Assembly (NCBI RefSeq): GCF_900162685.1
Contig: NZ_LT727828.1
Coordinates: forward strand, 393,703 to 457,702
From: Terribacillus halophilus
GTDB lineage: Bacteria > Bacillota > Bacilli > Bacillales > Amphibacillaceae
Length of the DNA: 64,000 nucleotides
Reading direction: 5' to 3'
A program made the position numbers and the translations under genes. Shown here one piece after another: positions 52,852 through 62,298 of the stretch; the first letter of the stretch is position 1, and the number at the start of each line of letters is the position of its first letter. The notes beneath the pieces were generated by a model. That model searched no databases. It was not told the DNA's origin and was given only the letters and a program-made list of their open reading frames with translations.

Positions 52852-53518
52852 ACATGCTGTGCTTTATACCTTTTCGCACCATAATCCAATTGACTGGATA
52901 ACTTGTTGCAAAGCCGATAATCATTGCAATTTGCATCATAAACCAGAAAAGGAAGCTATTTGGGTGCAAACCATTAAACAATACAGCGTGTGCTATATAC
53001 ATAAAACCAAACATACCTATTTCAAATGCAATCAAAGAAAGCGCATCTGTCTTGACTGCATCCCTGATATGGCTGTCTTTTTTCTTGTTCATTCCCAAGC
53101 CGAAGTATTGAAAAAGAATACCGAACAGAAAGGCGAGAATAAATTCTACTGCATAATCTGCATACAGCGTACTTCCTGCAATTGTAAAGCCTGTCCAAAA
53201 TACAATTGGAGCGCCAATTATGTCACCTAATGCGCAACCGCCGCTGCAGTGTGTGGTGGAAACAAATACCTGCTGCCAAAATGGTTTGTCAGTATGGTGC
53301 ATGTCACCATCCATATCCTGTCCTTTTGCCATACTATCCTTTCGGCCAATTTTGTAGTAAGCCCAAATACCGATAAAGGGAAAATAAACACCAATCATGG
53401 GCCAAACGATATACATGATTTTCATCATCTGGCGATGGATGCGGAAATCAAGCAGTATGAGCATTGCTTGGAGTACACCTATTAAGATAGCAATTAACGC
53501 GATAGACTGTAAGTTCAA
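52850..53518 (-). CDS. DUF4396 membrane protein
   Basis: A 222-residue protein with five or six membrane segments. WQQVFVSTTHCSGGCALGDI is the DUF4396 signature with paired Cys, preceded by a His/Asp-rich cytosolic loop (DMDGDMHHTDKP) that could bind metal. Start is TTG 53518 behind AAAGGATGATATAATT. It is a single gene; the function is unknown. Confidence 0.82.
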   Translation of the reverse strand: MNLQSIALIAILIGVLQAMLILLDFRIHRQMMKIMYIVWPMIGVYFPFIGIWAYYKIGRKDSMAKGQDMDGDMHHTDKPFWQQVFVSTTHCSGGCALGDIIGAPIVFWTGFTIAGSTLYADYAVEFILAFLFGILFQYFGLGMNKKKDSHIRDAVKTDALSLIAFEIGMFGFMYIAHAVLFNGLHPNSFLFWFMMQIAMIIGFATSYPVNWIMVRKGIKHSM

Positions 53519-53717
53519 ATTATATCATCCTTTAAAAAAATTAATCTCTTAATAATCTACCCATCTTGCTGCCTTTAAAAACGGAAGCAGTAAATAGTGC
53601 AGACTAGCAGTTATCGTGGCACAGCAGGTTACGCATGTGAGGGGGCTGTTAATTTTTTGTAAAATGACACCTGGATGTTCGAGCTTACGGTATAGTGGAA
53701 GAAAAAGGAGGCTTCTC

Positions 53718-55043
53718 ATGGAAAGTAAACGTGACGTGCAGTCAACAAAGCGAGGCAGCGGACTCGGTTTTCTGCTCTCGCTGCCAATCTTATCTTGGGC
53801 GTTATATGATTTTGCCAACACAATCTTTTCATCTAATATTACAACAGTCTTTTTTCCCTTTTATGTGACGGACACAATCGGAAATACGGAGGAGATGCAG
53901 CAGCTCGGTAATACACTGATTGCCTATGCGAATGCATTAGCCAGTTTCTTTCTTGTTATCTTCTCTCCTTTATTTGGCGTTTGGATTGATCAAACAGGAC
54001 GCAAACAGCGTTATATTGTGCGGTTTGCGGTAATCTCTATTATCTCTACAATCTTGATGGGCGTGTTTGCGGGATGGGGTTTAGATAGATTGCTATTTGG
54101 ATTACCAATTCCGTTTATTGCCACTGTACTAGTGTTTGTGCTGGCTAAGTTTTTCTATAACAGCAGTCTTGTATTTTATGATGCGAAGATAAGTGATTTG
54201 GTACCAAGGGAACGATTATCGACTTTATCTGGATTTGGAGTGGCGGTAGGATATATCGGTACACTTGTTGGGCTGCTCGTTTATTTTCTGATGGATTTTG
54301 GTTACGAATATGTATTCCTGGCCACAGCTGGACTATATCTAATCTTCACCTTACCTTTAGTATTTTTCCTTAAGGACAAGCAGCCAAAACAGAAAAATGT
54401 GCGAGTCAGCATATGGAAGGGGTATAAAGAGATTATTACCACATTCAAAGAAGTAAGCAAGCATCGCACGATATTTCGATTCATGATGGCTTATTTCTTT
54501 GTCAATGACGCAATTGCTACGACAATAGCTGTTATGAGCGTTTATGCGGTTTCAGTGGTTGGTTTCAGTTCTGGTCAATTTATCTTGTTATATCTTGTTT
54601 CAACTGTGACTGCAATTATTGGCTCCTTCTGCTTTGGACAAATTGCAAATAAGATTGGTGCACATCGGTCGTTTTCATTCGTTGCCTTGGTGATGATCGT
54701 TGCTTTAACAATTGGTGCATTGGCAACCGCACAATGGATGTTTTGGGTTGCTGGGGGGCTTTTTGGAATTGCTCTGGGATCTGTTTGGGTAACATCAAGA
54801 ACACTTATTGTGGATCTGTCCCCAGCAGAGAAGCAAGGGCAGTTTTTTGGGTTGTTTGCATTTTCTGGAAAGGTGTCTTCTATTATTGGACCTGTAATTT
54901 ATGGGAGTATTACACTGGTGCTGAAGGATTTGGGGGACTTGGCAAGCAGACTGGCTCTTACCTCACTCATTTTACTTACTATCATAGGCCTAGTCGTACA
55001 CGTAACGACCAACCGGCGTGCAGATTGGATAAAGGCGCGTTAA
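53718..55043 (+). CDS. MFS transporter, UMF1/Atg22-like
   Basis: A 441-residue, 12-segment major facilitator. LSWALYDFANTIFSSNITTVFFPFYV is the hallmark start of the UMF1 (Atg22-like) group; QTGRKQRYIVRFAV is the intracellular loop 2-3 motif and FGLFAFSGKVSSIIGPVIYG is conserved near the end. Amino acid or small-solute efflux is assumed for relatives. ATG 53718 follows AAAAAGGAGGCTTCTC. Its stop codon lies inside a perfect palindrome shared with the convergent gene. Confidence 0.88.
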   Translation: MESKRDVQSTKRGSGLGFLLSLPILSWALYDFANTIFSSNITTVFFPFYVTDTIGNTEEMQQLGNTLIAYANALASFFLVIFSPLFGVWIDQTGRKQRYIVRFAVISIISTILMGVFAGWGLDRLLFGLPIPFIATVLVFVLAKFFYNSSLVFYDAKISDLVPRERLSTLSGFGVAVGYIGTLVGLLVYFLMDFGYEYVFLATAGLYLIFTLPLVFFLKDKQPKQKNVRVSIWKGYKEIITTFKEVSKHRTIFRFMMAYFFVNDAIATTIAVMSVYAVSVVGFSSGQFILLYLVSTVTAIIGSFCFGQIANKIGAHRSFSFVALVMIVALTIGALATAQWMFWVAGGLFGIALGSVWVTSRTLIVDLSPAEKQGQFFGLFAFSGKVSSIIGPVIYGSITLVLKDLGDLASRLALTSLILLTIIGLVVHVTTNRRADWIKAR

Positions 55044-55393
55044 CGCGCCTCCCATTCATCTAGAGAATCTACAAAAGCGCCGGAAAAATGGACACTTCTT
55101 GCAATATTAAAAAGTTGAACTTTTGCTAAGATGGAAATTGGATTGATGATGACAATGTTCTTAAATCCGAGCTCATCATATAATTCGAAAGCATCCGCAA
55201 TCTTATAAACCAAATCCTGTTTTACCACATCTAAATTGCTAACATCGACGATTAGGTCATAGTCGGTAGCTTGGATTAATCCGAATGCTTCATATAGCTT
55301 TTCCATGAATGCCACGGATTCATCATTCTTAAAGAAACCTTCTGCTGTGATAAGAAGGACTTTCTTTTTGTCATCAATCTCAAATTTATACAT
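55040..55393 (-). CDS. Hypothetical STAS-like protein
   Basis: A 117-residue soluble protein. The alternation of strands and helices (KKVLLITAEGFF, YDLIVDVSNLDV, LGFKNIVIINPIS) suggests an alpha/beta fold similar to STAS/SpoIIAA-like proteins, but no phosphorylatable Ser motif is clear. GGGAGTAATAAAGT precedes the ATG. It ends 4 bases inside the convergent MFS gene. Function unknown. Confidence 0.75.
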   Translation of the reverse strand: MYKFEIDDKKKVLLITAEGFFKNDESVAFMEKLYEAFGLIQATDYDLIVDVSNLDVVKQDLVYKIADAFELYDELGFKNIVIINPISILAKVQLFNIARSVHFSGAFVDSLDEWEAR

Positions 55394-55577
55394 ACTTTAT
55401 TACTCCCCAAACGTCATTCCTTAACGGGACTTAGCGTACTAGCTTTGTTGATTTATGTCAATTAACCAAGCATCCGCTATTATGCCTTGATTATATAGCA
55501 TACAGAGATAAAGGTGTAGGTATATTGTACTAGTCTGTTTTTATTCAAAAGGAAAAAGTGCCTAGCGACGCCATTCT

Positions 55578-56495
55578 CTAGATCAGCAAGGCGAGTTCAT
55601 TTGCTTGTTTATCCAGATTTTGAGCGGCTTGCTTCAGGATATAAAGTTCTTCTATAACCTCCTGTACGCGTTTTTTTCCTTCCTTGCTTTGATACTGTGC
55701 CTGATGCGTGCCTGTTTCCATTTGCTGAATATGCTGCGTCATCCCACTAATATTGGCTTGCGCTTGTTTTGTTGCCTCCGATGCGTGTGAAGCCAGTTTC
55801 CGTACTTCTTCTGCTACGACGTTGAAAGCTCTGCCATGTTCCCCGGCATGAGCAGCTTGGATAGCTGCATTTAGAGCAAGCAGATTTGTTTGGCTTGCAA
55901 TATCTTTTATAGTCTGGACAATCTTTTGAACAGAGTCAGCATGCTTGGTCAGAGCTTCGATTGCTTCCTTATTAACTGACGTTATAGAAACCATGTCATC
56001 GATAGAATCTGCTGCGCGGTTATTTTTTTCAATCCCGGAATCAGTTCGAACGCGAAGATTATTTGCCATCTCCTGCAAATCGGAGGTGATTGTTTTTGTG
56101 CCGGTTTCTCTAACTGTAATATCCGTTGCAATTTTTAAAACAGCTGATACCCTGCCTGTTGTGTCTCGGACGGGCATGTAAGTAGCTTCCAGCCAGATTA
56201 CGTCCCCATTTTTAGCAATCCGCATGATCTTATCCTGAAATGTTTGGCCGCTGCGCAGTTTGTTCCAGAAGCGTTCATAATCAGTGCTTTGGTTGAAATC
56301 AGGTGCGCAAAATTGCCGGTGATGCATTCCTGTAAGTTCTTTCCGTTGATAGCCAATTGTCTCAGCGAAATGTCTGTTTGCCCACAGTACCTCACCATAT
56401 GGAGTAAATTCAATCATCGCTAAGGATTCCTCTACTGCTGCTAAAACTGCCTTATTATCTAGGACTTGAGTTGATTCTCTTATAATGTTTTCCAT
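55578..56495 (-). CDS. Soluble PAS-methyl-accepting chemotaxis protein
   Basis: A 305-residue cytosolic receptor without membrane segments. A PAS domain covers about 15-135 ([47 protein letters not shown]). A short MCP signalling domain covers about 150-300 with the conserved hairpin tip [20 protein letters not shown] followed by [15 protein letters not shown]. It lacks the long coiled coil of classical receptors. It may sense oxygen, redox or a small ligand and feed the CheA/CheW array. Confidence 0.88.
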   Translation of the reverse strand: MENIIRESTQVLDNKAVLAAVEESLAMIEFTPYGEVLWANRHFAETIGYQRKELTGMHHRQFCAPDFNQSTDYERFWNKLRSGQTFQDKIMRIAKNGDVIWLEATYMPVRDTTGRVSAVLKIATDITVRETGTKTITSDLQEMANNLRVRTDSGIEKNNRAADSIDDMVSITSVNKEAIEALTKHADSVQKIVQTIKDIASQTNLLALNAAIQAAHAGEHGRAFNVVAEEVRKLASHASEATKQAQANISGMTQHIQQMETGTHQAQYQSKEGKKRVQEVIEELYILKQAAQNLDKQANELALLI

Positions 56496-56865
56496 TTATT
56501 ATCTCCTGTTATATAAAAATATATGTACGCTTCTAAAACACTTAGTAATAATTTTCAAGTTAGCTAAGAAATATTACCCAAAATATAACGAAAAAAACAT
56601 CTGACGGCAAAATAGTAATAAAGCGTGCTCTATTTCAAGAAAGGTTAATGGGGAAAAGTAATCAGGTTCTATATTTATTCTAATCTTACAAAGGGTAAGT
56701 GAGTTATTTTGAGTAAGTGTACTATTATCATATAGGATAAAGATGAAATGAGGTAGAAGAATGACTCTATAGTCGTCACGAAAGCGTATTTCAACAACTT
56801 CTGCTCTTTGATATACTATCCTTCATAGAGAAAAGGAACGGATAAGACAGAGAGGGGTGGCAGGA
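56496..56865. other. Gene-free divergent intergenic region
   Basis: This AT-rich 370-base region separates the chemoreceptor from azlC. I looked for a sigma-D promoter (TAAA-N15-GCCGATAA type) and found none. No credible small gene or known RNA is visible. Confidence 0.4.
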
Positions 56866-57585
56866 GTGGAAGTTATAGGGAAGGCAGGGGAGAAAGTCCG
56901 ATTGGATTTTAAGCAAGGGGTCAAGGATTGTATCCCGACTTTGCTAGGCTATATCAGTATTGGGATTGCTGCAGGTGTAGTCGGTGTTGCAGCTGGTATG
57001 AGTGCATTGGAAGTGGCACTGCTGTCTATTCTCGTATACGCCGGTTCTGCTCAATTCATCTTTGCAGCATTATTGCTGGATGGGAGTCCGGCAGCAGCTA
57101 TTATTCTAACAACATTTATTGTAAATCTGCGTCATTTCCTGATGAGTGCAACATTGGCGCCTCATTTTACACGTTATTCTGTTGGACGCAATATAGGAAT
57201 TGGTATTCTGCTGACTGATGAGACATTCGGTGTGGCAGCTGGTAAAGTGCAGCAAAAGCAGCGTATGTCAGTGAGCTGGATGAATGGATTAAATATAACA
57301 GCGTATCTATGCTGGATTATTGCATGTATAGCAGGTGCATTATTCGGCAACTGGATTGCAGAGCCGGAAATGTTTGGCCTTGATTTTGCACTAACAGCGA
57401 TGTTCCTTGCTTTGCTCGTTTTGCAGCTGGATGCTATTGACCCTGTAAATATAAAGCACTATTTAAAGCTTGTCCTCTATATTGCTGTTCTAATGTTGAT
57501 TTTGTCTTGTTTCATGAGTTCTCATATGGCGGTGCTGCTGGCAACGATAATCGGCGCAACGATTGGAGTGATAACAGAAAAATGA
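56866..57585 (+). CDS. azlC: Branched-chain amino acid exporter, large subunit
   Basis: A 239-residue AzlC-family protein with seven or eight membrane segments. GYISIGIAAGVVGVAAGMS, YAGSAQFIFAALL and NLRHFLMSATLAPHF are the family motifs. With AzlD it exports branched-chain amino acids. I choose GTG 56866 behind AGAGGGGTGGCAGGA; GTG 56857 would also be in frame. The stop overlaps the azlD start (ATGA). Confidence 0.91.
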   Translation: MEVIGKAGEKVRLDFKQGVKDCIPTLLGYISIGIAAGVVGVAAGMSALEVALLSILVYAGSAQFIFAALLLDGSPAAAIILTTFIVNLRHFLMSATLAPHFTRYSVGRNIGIGILLTDETFGVAAGKVQQKQRMSVSWMNGLNITAYLCWIIACIAGALFGNWIAEPEMFGLDFALTAMFLALLVLQLDAIDPVNIKHYLKLVLYIAVLMLILSCFMSSHMAVLLATIIGATIGVITEK

Positions 57586-57905
57586 GTATTTCCATTTCCA
57601 TGCTGTTACTCATCGCTGCTTGTGCAGCTGTAACTGCATTGCCGCGCATCTTGCCGTTCCTTATTATTCGGAACCTCAAATTGCCTAATCAAGTTATGAA
57701 GTGGTTAGGATATATCCCCGTCTGCATACTAACTGCGCTAGTTGTATCCAATTTTATTGAAGAAGGAGAGCCAGTTTCCTTTGATTGGCAAACAATCACC
57801 ATAATGGTTCCAACCATATTGTTTGCCATATGGACAAAAAGCTTGTTGCTAACTGTGTTATTCGGCATGTTGCTAATGGCAGCTTTGCGTTTCTTTATGG
57901 GATGA
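57582..57905 (+). CDS. azlD: Branched-chain amino acid exporter, small subunit
   Basis: A 107-residue, four-segment membrane protein. AVTALPRILPFLIIRN and LGYIPVCILTALV are characteristic of AzlD. Start ATG 57582 overlaps the azlC stop by 4 bases; a longer frame to 57507 lies wholly in azlC. Confidence 0.91.
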   Translation: MSISISMLLLIAACAAVTALPRILPFLIIRNLKLPNQVMKWLGYIPVCILTALVVSNFIEEGEPVSFDWQTITIMVPTILFAIWTKSLLLTVLFGMLLMAALRFFMG

Positions 57906-57935
57906 AAAAGATCCCGCGGCCGTCGCCCCGGGACC
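57905..57935 (-). terminator. Terminator of garD
   Basis: On the minus strand GGTCCCG and CGGGATC pair (one G-U) and are followed by TTTTTC. It may also serve azlCD weakly on the plus strand. Confidence 0.65.
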
Positions 57936-57944
57936 TTTCAGTGT

Positions 57945-59468
57945 TTAAGTAACTGGAGCTGGATTAAACAGAGCGAGGTCATTGTGAACGCCCCAATGAT
58001 CAGCCCACGTTTGTTTTTTACCACTAGCTACATCAAGGATATAATGGAAAATCTCCCAACCTACGTCTTCCAAAGTTGCCTCGCCAGTAGCGATGGTGCC
58101 AGCGTTTATGTCAATCAGATCACTCCACTGCTTTTTTAAGGCAGTGCGGGTTGATATTTTTACAACTGGAGCCATGGAGAGGCTATAGGGTGTTCCTCGC
58201 CCAGTTGTAAACAGCTGTAGGTGGATGCCGGAAGCCAGCTGCAATGTTCCGCAAATAAAGTCGCTCGCAGGAGTAGCGGCGAAGAGTAAGCCTTTTGTAT
58301 TTGCTCGCTCTCCAGGCGCAAGTACATTGGTGATTGTACTTTGACCAGACTTAGCAACTGAGCCAAGCGCTTTCTCTACTACATTGGATAACCCGCCTTT
58401 TTTATTACCTGGAGAAGGATTAGCACTTCGGTCGGCTTGACCAGCAGTTAGATAACGATCGTACCAATCCATTTCATGTACTAGCTTTTCAGCTACTTCT
58501 TTATTGGCGGCACGTGGGGTAAGCAAATGAATGGCATCTCGCACTTCTGTTACTTCGGAGAATAGCACAGTAGCACCAGCGCGTACCAGTAAGTCAGATG
58601 CATAGCCTACGGCAGGATTTGCCGTAACGCCAGAGAAAGCGTCGCTTCCACCGCATTGTGTACCAATGACAAGCTCAGAAGCAGGACAGGTTTCGCGTTT
58701 CCGAGTATTCAGTTTAGCCAGTTTCGCTTCTGCTTTCTCCACGATTTTTTCTACCATAGCATGAAATCCCTGCTGATCCTGCAGCATGATGATGTCTTCA
58801 TTCTTTCCGCTTGGATTGACACGTGATGGAACGAGTTTTTCGCATCCTAATCCGACAACAAGTACTTCTCCTCCGAAGTTCGGATGCTGTGCTAAGTTCT
58901 GTACCGTTCGTATTGGGATAATTGCTTCCGGTGCCTGGATGGCCACACCGCAACCGTACGTATGATGCAATCCTACAATGTCATCAACAGATGGATACTT
59001 AGGTAAGATCTCTTGTTTTAAGTGTTTAACGGCGTGATCTAACACACCAACAACACACTGTACGCTCGTCATGATACCAAGTATATTCTTGGTACCTACT
59101 GAACCATCTGGGTTTCTGTAGCCTTCAAATGTATACCCTTCTAAAGTTGGTTGAGGACTGGCAGATTCGGGCGATAAGGAGAGCTGGTCAAGCGGAGGAG
59201 GGGTAGGTGTGAGTACATGCCCTTCCTGTACCCAGCTTCCGGTTGGTATATCACTAATAGCATGTCCAATCACTTCTCCGTAACGGATAATGGCATCACC
59301 CATCTTAATAGGAAGAAGAGACAGCTTATGCCCTTGGGGAATGTGTTCTTGGATGACGATGCCAGATGGAAGAGCTGTACCTGCTTTAAGTCCGCCATCC
59401 GAGACAGCAATAGCTACATTGTCTTGCTCATGAACTTTAACAAAGTGAGGGGTGGTTACAGATTTCAC
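57945..59468 (-). CDS. garD: Galactarate dehydratase
   Basis: A 507-residue enzyme of the UxaA/GarD family. The N-terminal SAF-like domain (about 1-95) contains [20 protein letters not shown] and EHIPQGHK; the catalytic part holds [45 protein letters not shown] and [20 protein letters not shown], nearly identical to E. coli GarD. It converts galactarate to 5-keto-4-deoxyglucarate, the KdgD substrate. It stands alone, about 48 kb from the gud operon, but shares its operator and cre control. AAGGAGGAATAC precedes the ATG. Confidence 0.95.
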   Translation of the reverse strand: MKSVTTPHFVKVHEQDNVAIAVSDGGLKAGTALPSGIVIQEHIPQGHKLSLLPIKMGDAIIRYGEVIGHAISDIPTGSWVQEGHVLTPTPPPLDQLSLSPESASPQPTLEGYTFEGYRNPDGSVGTKNILGIMTSVQCVVGVLDHAVKHLKQEILPKYPSVDDIVGLHHTYGCGVAIQAPEAIIPIRTVQNLAQHPNFGGEVLVVGLGCEKLVPSRVNPSGKNEDIIMLQDQQGFHAMVEKIVEKAEAKLAKLNTRKRETCPASELVIGTQCGGSDAFSGVTANPAVGYASDLLVRAGATVLFSEVTEVRDAIHLLTPRAANKEVAEKLVHEMDWYDRYLTAGQADRSANPSPGNKKGGLSNVVEKALGSVAKSGQSTITNVLAPGERANTKGLLFAATPASDFICGTLQLASGIHLQLFTTGRGTPYSLSMAPVVKISTRTALKKQWSDLIDINAGTIATGEATLEDVGWEIFHYILDVASGKKQTWADHWGVHNDLALFNPAPVT

Positions 59469-59484
59469 ATGTATTCCTCCTTAT

Positions 59485-59499
59485 TTGTAAGCGATTTCA
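59485..59499 (+). promoter_or_regulatory. cre (CcpA) box at garD
   Basis: TTGTAAGCGATTTCA is a perfect match to WTGNAANCGNWNNCW. It lies between the garD promoter and its start codon. Confidence 0.8.
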
Positions 59500-59535
59500 A
59501 TTGTAGGCAATAAAAAAGAATCATCTATTGTTGTT

Positions 59536-59562
59536 TTGTTTAATTGTATGACAAATGAACTT
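59536..59562 (-). promoter_or_regulatory. Palindromic operator at garD, probable YcbG site
   Basis: TTGTTTAATTGTA, one T, then GACAAATGAACTT. The first arm is identical to the inverted right arm of the gud operator (4456-4482), and the two sites agree at about 22 of 27 positions when aligned. It covers the -10 element of garD. Confidence 0.7.
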
Positions 59563-59571
59563 TTCTGTCAA
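59543..59571 (-). promoter_or_regulatory. SigA promoter of garD
   Basis: On the minus strand TTGACA (59571-59566), a 17-base spacer and TACAAT (59548-59543). Confidence 0.8.
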
Positions 59572-59575
59572 GATA

Positions 59576-59610
59576 AAATAAAGATGCAGCCGAAACTTAT
59601 CCAGCTGCAT
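59576..59610 (-). terminator. Terminator of the efflux MFS gene
   Basis: On the minus strand ATGCAGC and GCTGCAT form a 7-bp stem around a 13-base loop, followed by CTTTATTTT. The first arm includes the last codons of the gene. Confidence 0.6.
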
Positions 59611-60955
59611 GCTCTAATCGTTTTGCATAGACCGCGGACAAACTAAAAGTGATGCCAGTAACAGTCAGGATAATCATTAATGTATGAAAACCAGCCAGTG
59701 AGAGATCCGCGCCAAAAACAATAGCTAATACTACAGAAGATAGAATCGACCCAATATACCGGCAAGTTTGGAAGAGTCCTGAACTTGTTCCTGTAAGATG
59801 GTCAGGCGAGGCATCCAGCATGGCGGCTTGTAAGGTAACATTTCCAATTCCATAGCTGATACCGAGGAATATGAGTGTAACAGACAGGTTTACGAGTGTA
59901 AGATGCTGTGAAATTAGAACAAGAACAGCAGGTCCCCCGAACATAAGCACACCCCCAACAATCGTGGGCATGCTTGTGCCAGAACGGTCGATCCAGCGCC
60001 CCATTAGGAAGGCGACAAGTGTGCTGGCCCCTGAAAGAAAAATCATCATTAATCCGCTTGTTTTGAGACTAAAGCGCATCACATCTTGAAAGAAACTTGG
60101 CAAGCCAAAAAAGAGGCTGTAGTTAAATATATTCAATAAGATAAATTGGATGTAGACAAGTGTAAGGCGTTGGTTAGTCCGCAGCAATCTTACGTCGATA
60201 AATGGATGTGCTGCTTTTAATTCCCTCAGAAAAAACGCTGCAAGAGATACAACTCCTACACCAAGCGGTACCCAATGCAAACCATGCTCGAAGGAAAGCA
60301 GAAAATAAAGTAAAAAACTCATCCCAATAGCAAAGAATGCGATGCCAATACTGTCAAGCTGCTTCCAAAAAGCGCGAAGAGTGTAATGTGTTGTTTCTGG
60401 ATCCTTCGGAACGGCAAACCAAGTTAATAGGAAGCTAAGCAAAATAAATGGAGCATTCACAGTGAAAATTGCCGGCCAACCGCCAAAGTCAATCAGAAAA
60501 CCGCCTGCAGTTGGCCCGAATGCCAGCATGGAAGAAGTAAAAATCGACAAGATGGCTAAAGCAGATGCTTGCTTTTCGTGAATATGCTTTCGAACTAGTG
60601 CCATACCGGCCGGGTAGATGGCGCTGCTGCCAACAGCTTGGAACAAGCGCATTCCCAGGAGAACCATGAATGTTCCTGCGAAAGGGGCACCGACTGTGGA
60701 GACAGCAACAAGCAAGAGACCAATCAGCAGCATCTTACGCCGCCCGATTAAATCGCCGACTTTGCCGGCAATGGGAACAACGATGGCGCTGGCAAGATAA
60801 TAAGTAGAAATAAGCCAGGAAACAGTCGCAAAGCTTAGTGAGAAATCATGCTGAATGCTGTGCAAAGCTAAGGAAATCATAGAAGAATTCAGTGGATTTA
60901 GCATCGTGCCGGTTGCAATAGCTGTTAGGAAGAGGCCGCGCTGCTTTTTATTCAT
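59597..60955 (-). CDS. MFS drug-efflux transporter (DHA2-like)
   Basis: A 452-residue transporter with 13-14 hydrophobic segments. TMLNPLNSSMISLALHSI is the first-helix motif; GKVGDLIGRRKMLLIGL is motif A; and LLGMRLFQAVGSSAIYPAGMALV is motif B/C territory of the proton antiporters. Probably exports drugs or other amphiphiles. Its ATG overlaps the stop of a 50-residue upstream gene (ATGA), so translation of the transporter should depend on that peptide. Confidence 0.88.
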   Translation of the reverse strand: MNKKQRGLFLTAIATGTMLNPLNSSMISLALHSIQHDFSLSFATVSWLISTYYLASAIVVPIAGKVGDLIGRRKMLLIGLLLVAVSTVGAPFAGTFMVLLGMRLFQAVGSSAIYPAGMALVRKHIHEKQASALAILSIFTSSMLAFGPTAGGFLIDFGGWPAIFTVNAPFILLSFLLTWFAVPKDPETTHYTLRAFWKQLDSIGIAFFAIGMSFLLYFLLSFEHGLHWVPLGVGVVSLAAFFLRELKAAHPFIDVRLLRTNQRLTLVYIQFILLNIFNYSLFFGLPSFFQDVMRFSLKTSGLMMIFLSGASTLVAFLMGRWIDRSGTSMPTIVGGVLMFGGPAVLVLISQHLTLVNLSVTLIFLGISYGIGNVTLQAAMLDASPDHLTGTSSGLFQTCRYIGSILSSVVLAIVFGADLSLAGFHTLMIILTVTGITFSLSAVYAKRLEHAAG

Positions 60956-61104
60956 TTGATTATCTCAAAGCATGCTTTTGATAATGGTTTACTAATAAAG
61001 GCAAGGTGATGTGCTGCTTGATGAGTTTTTTTGGTAACACTAGTTGTAACTTCTGTGTTTTTAGCTGTGAATGATGATTGATTAATCCTGGTTGGATTGC
61101 GCAT
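60952..61104 (-). CDS. 50-residue peptide translationally coupled to an efflux MFS
   Basis: The frame starts MRNPTRINQSSFTAKNTEVT at ATG 61104, behind TTTGGAGGTATTATAC, a strong ribosome-binding site with 8-base spacing. It ends CFEIIK, with its TGA sharing bases with the MFS start (ATGA). It is basic and Thr/Ser-rich, with no clear membrane helix. I do not recognise a family. The arrangement is that of a leader or coupling peptide controlling the exporter; a small functional protein is the alternative. Confidence 0.65.
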   Translation of the reverse strand: MRNPTRINQSSFTAKNTEVTTSVTKKTHQAAHHLAFISKPLSKACFEIIK

Positions 61105-61485
61105 GTATAATACCTCCAAATTCTCTCTGCTGTTTAATGTGACCAGTTGATGGGGGAAATACACATGCTTCTTGTTCATATGTGTAGCATTTCTTAATCG
61201 GTAAATACTTTTATATATCTACAGCCAAAAAATCACGTTTAAAAGACATGTTCAAACAGCTGATTGGGTACAAGGTAAAAGAATAAAAAACAGGCTGCTG
61301 TTAATTATCCTGCTACCTGGAAAGTTGTTAAATAAGTCTGCATGACGGCTCATTGATGCGTTTATACTAATTAAAAGAGTGCACGTACAATCCTGATTAA
61401 AATACTCAGACTTATTTCTTTACTTTTCCTGATGTTGGCCTTACACTGTTGAAAGTTAAAAATTATAGAAAAGGGCGTTTTGCAC
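61105..61485. other. Divergent intergenic region
   Basis: About 380 bases between the leader peptide (minus) and tcyA (plus). TATACTAATT near 61364 is a -10-like element for tcyA. I find no S-box, T-box or clear palindromic operator. Confidence 0.4.
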
Positions 61486-62298
61486 ATGAAAAAAGCACTA
61501 TTAGGTTTGTTGTTTATGTCGATATTCGCAATTCTTGCTGCTTGCGGAAACGGGGATGATTCTGCTTCGGATTCCAATGACAACGGCAATCTCTGGCAAG
61601 AAGTGAAAGATGAAGGAGTAATTACAGTTGGAACGGAAGGCACATACGCACCGTTCACTTTCCATAATGATAACGGTGAATTGACTGGCTATGATGTAGA
61701 TGTCATGAATGCAGTCGGCGAGCATCTTGGCGTGGATGTGAAGTTTGAGGAAACACAGTGGGATTCCATGTTCTCTGGTTTGAACAGCGAACGATTTGAT
61801 GTTATTGCGAACCAAGTAGGTAAAGGAGAAAACAATGAACGTGTGGATCAATATGATTTCTCTGATCCTTACACGAAGTCACAATCTGTCGTTGTAACGG
61901 CAGCAGATAATACTGACATTACTTCTATTGAAGATGTAGAAGGTAAAACTTCTGCGCAATCACTGACGAGCAACTATAATGCCCGTGCAGAAGAGGCAGG
62001 AGCGAACATTGAAGGTGTAGAAGGTTTAGCGCAATCTATTCAGCTAATTGAGCAAGGGCGAGTTGATCTGACATTTAACGATAAATTGGCAGTGCTTGAT
62101 TATCTGAACAATACAGAAAAAAATGCGCCTGTAAAGATTGCTTTTGAAGCTGGAGAACCAACAGAAACGTATTTCACTTTCCGTAAAGGCAGCGGTGAAA
62201 TTGTTGAGCAGTTCAATAAGGCACTTGATGAAATGCGCGAAGATGGTACGTTAGCAGAAATTTCGACGAAATGGTTTGGCGAAGATGTTAACAAGTAA
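61486..62298 (+). CDS. tcyA: Cystine ABC transporter, binding lipoprotein
   Basis: A 270-residue lipoprotein. The signal peptide [20 protein letters not shown] ends in a lipobox with the acylated C20. The mature part, from [20 protein letters not shown] through [21 protein letters not shown] to [12 protein letters not shown], closely follows B. subtilis TcyA. It binds L-cystine for import. ATG 61486 lies after AAAAGGGCG; a TTG two codons upstream is an unlikely alternative. It leads tcyABC. Confidence 0.93.
   Translation: MKKALLGLLFMSIFAILAACGNGDDSASDSNDNGNLWQEVKDEGVITVGTEGTYAPFTFHNDNGELTGYDVDVMNAVGEHLGVDVKFEETQWDSMFSGLNSERFDVIANQVGKGENNERVDQYDFSDPYTKSQSVVVTAADNTDITSIEDVEGKTSAQSLTSNYNARAEEAGANIEGVEGLAQSIQLIEQGRVDLTFNDKLAVLDYLNNTEKNAPVKIAFEAGEPTETYFTFRKGSGEIVEQFNKALDEMREDGTLAEISTKWFGEDVNK

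Noticed and set aside
56496-56865. Sigma-D promoter for the chemoreceptor gene
   Set aside because: No TAAA-N15-GCCGATAA-like sequence was found in the upstream region.
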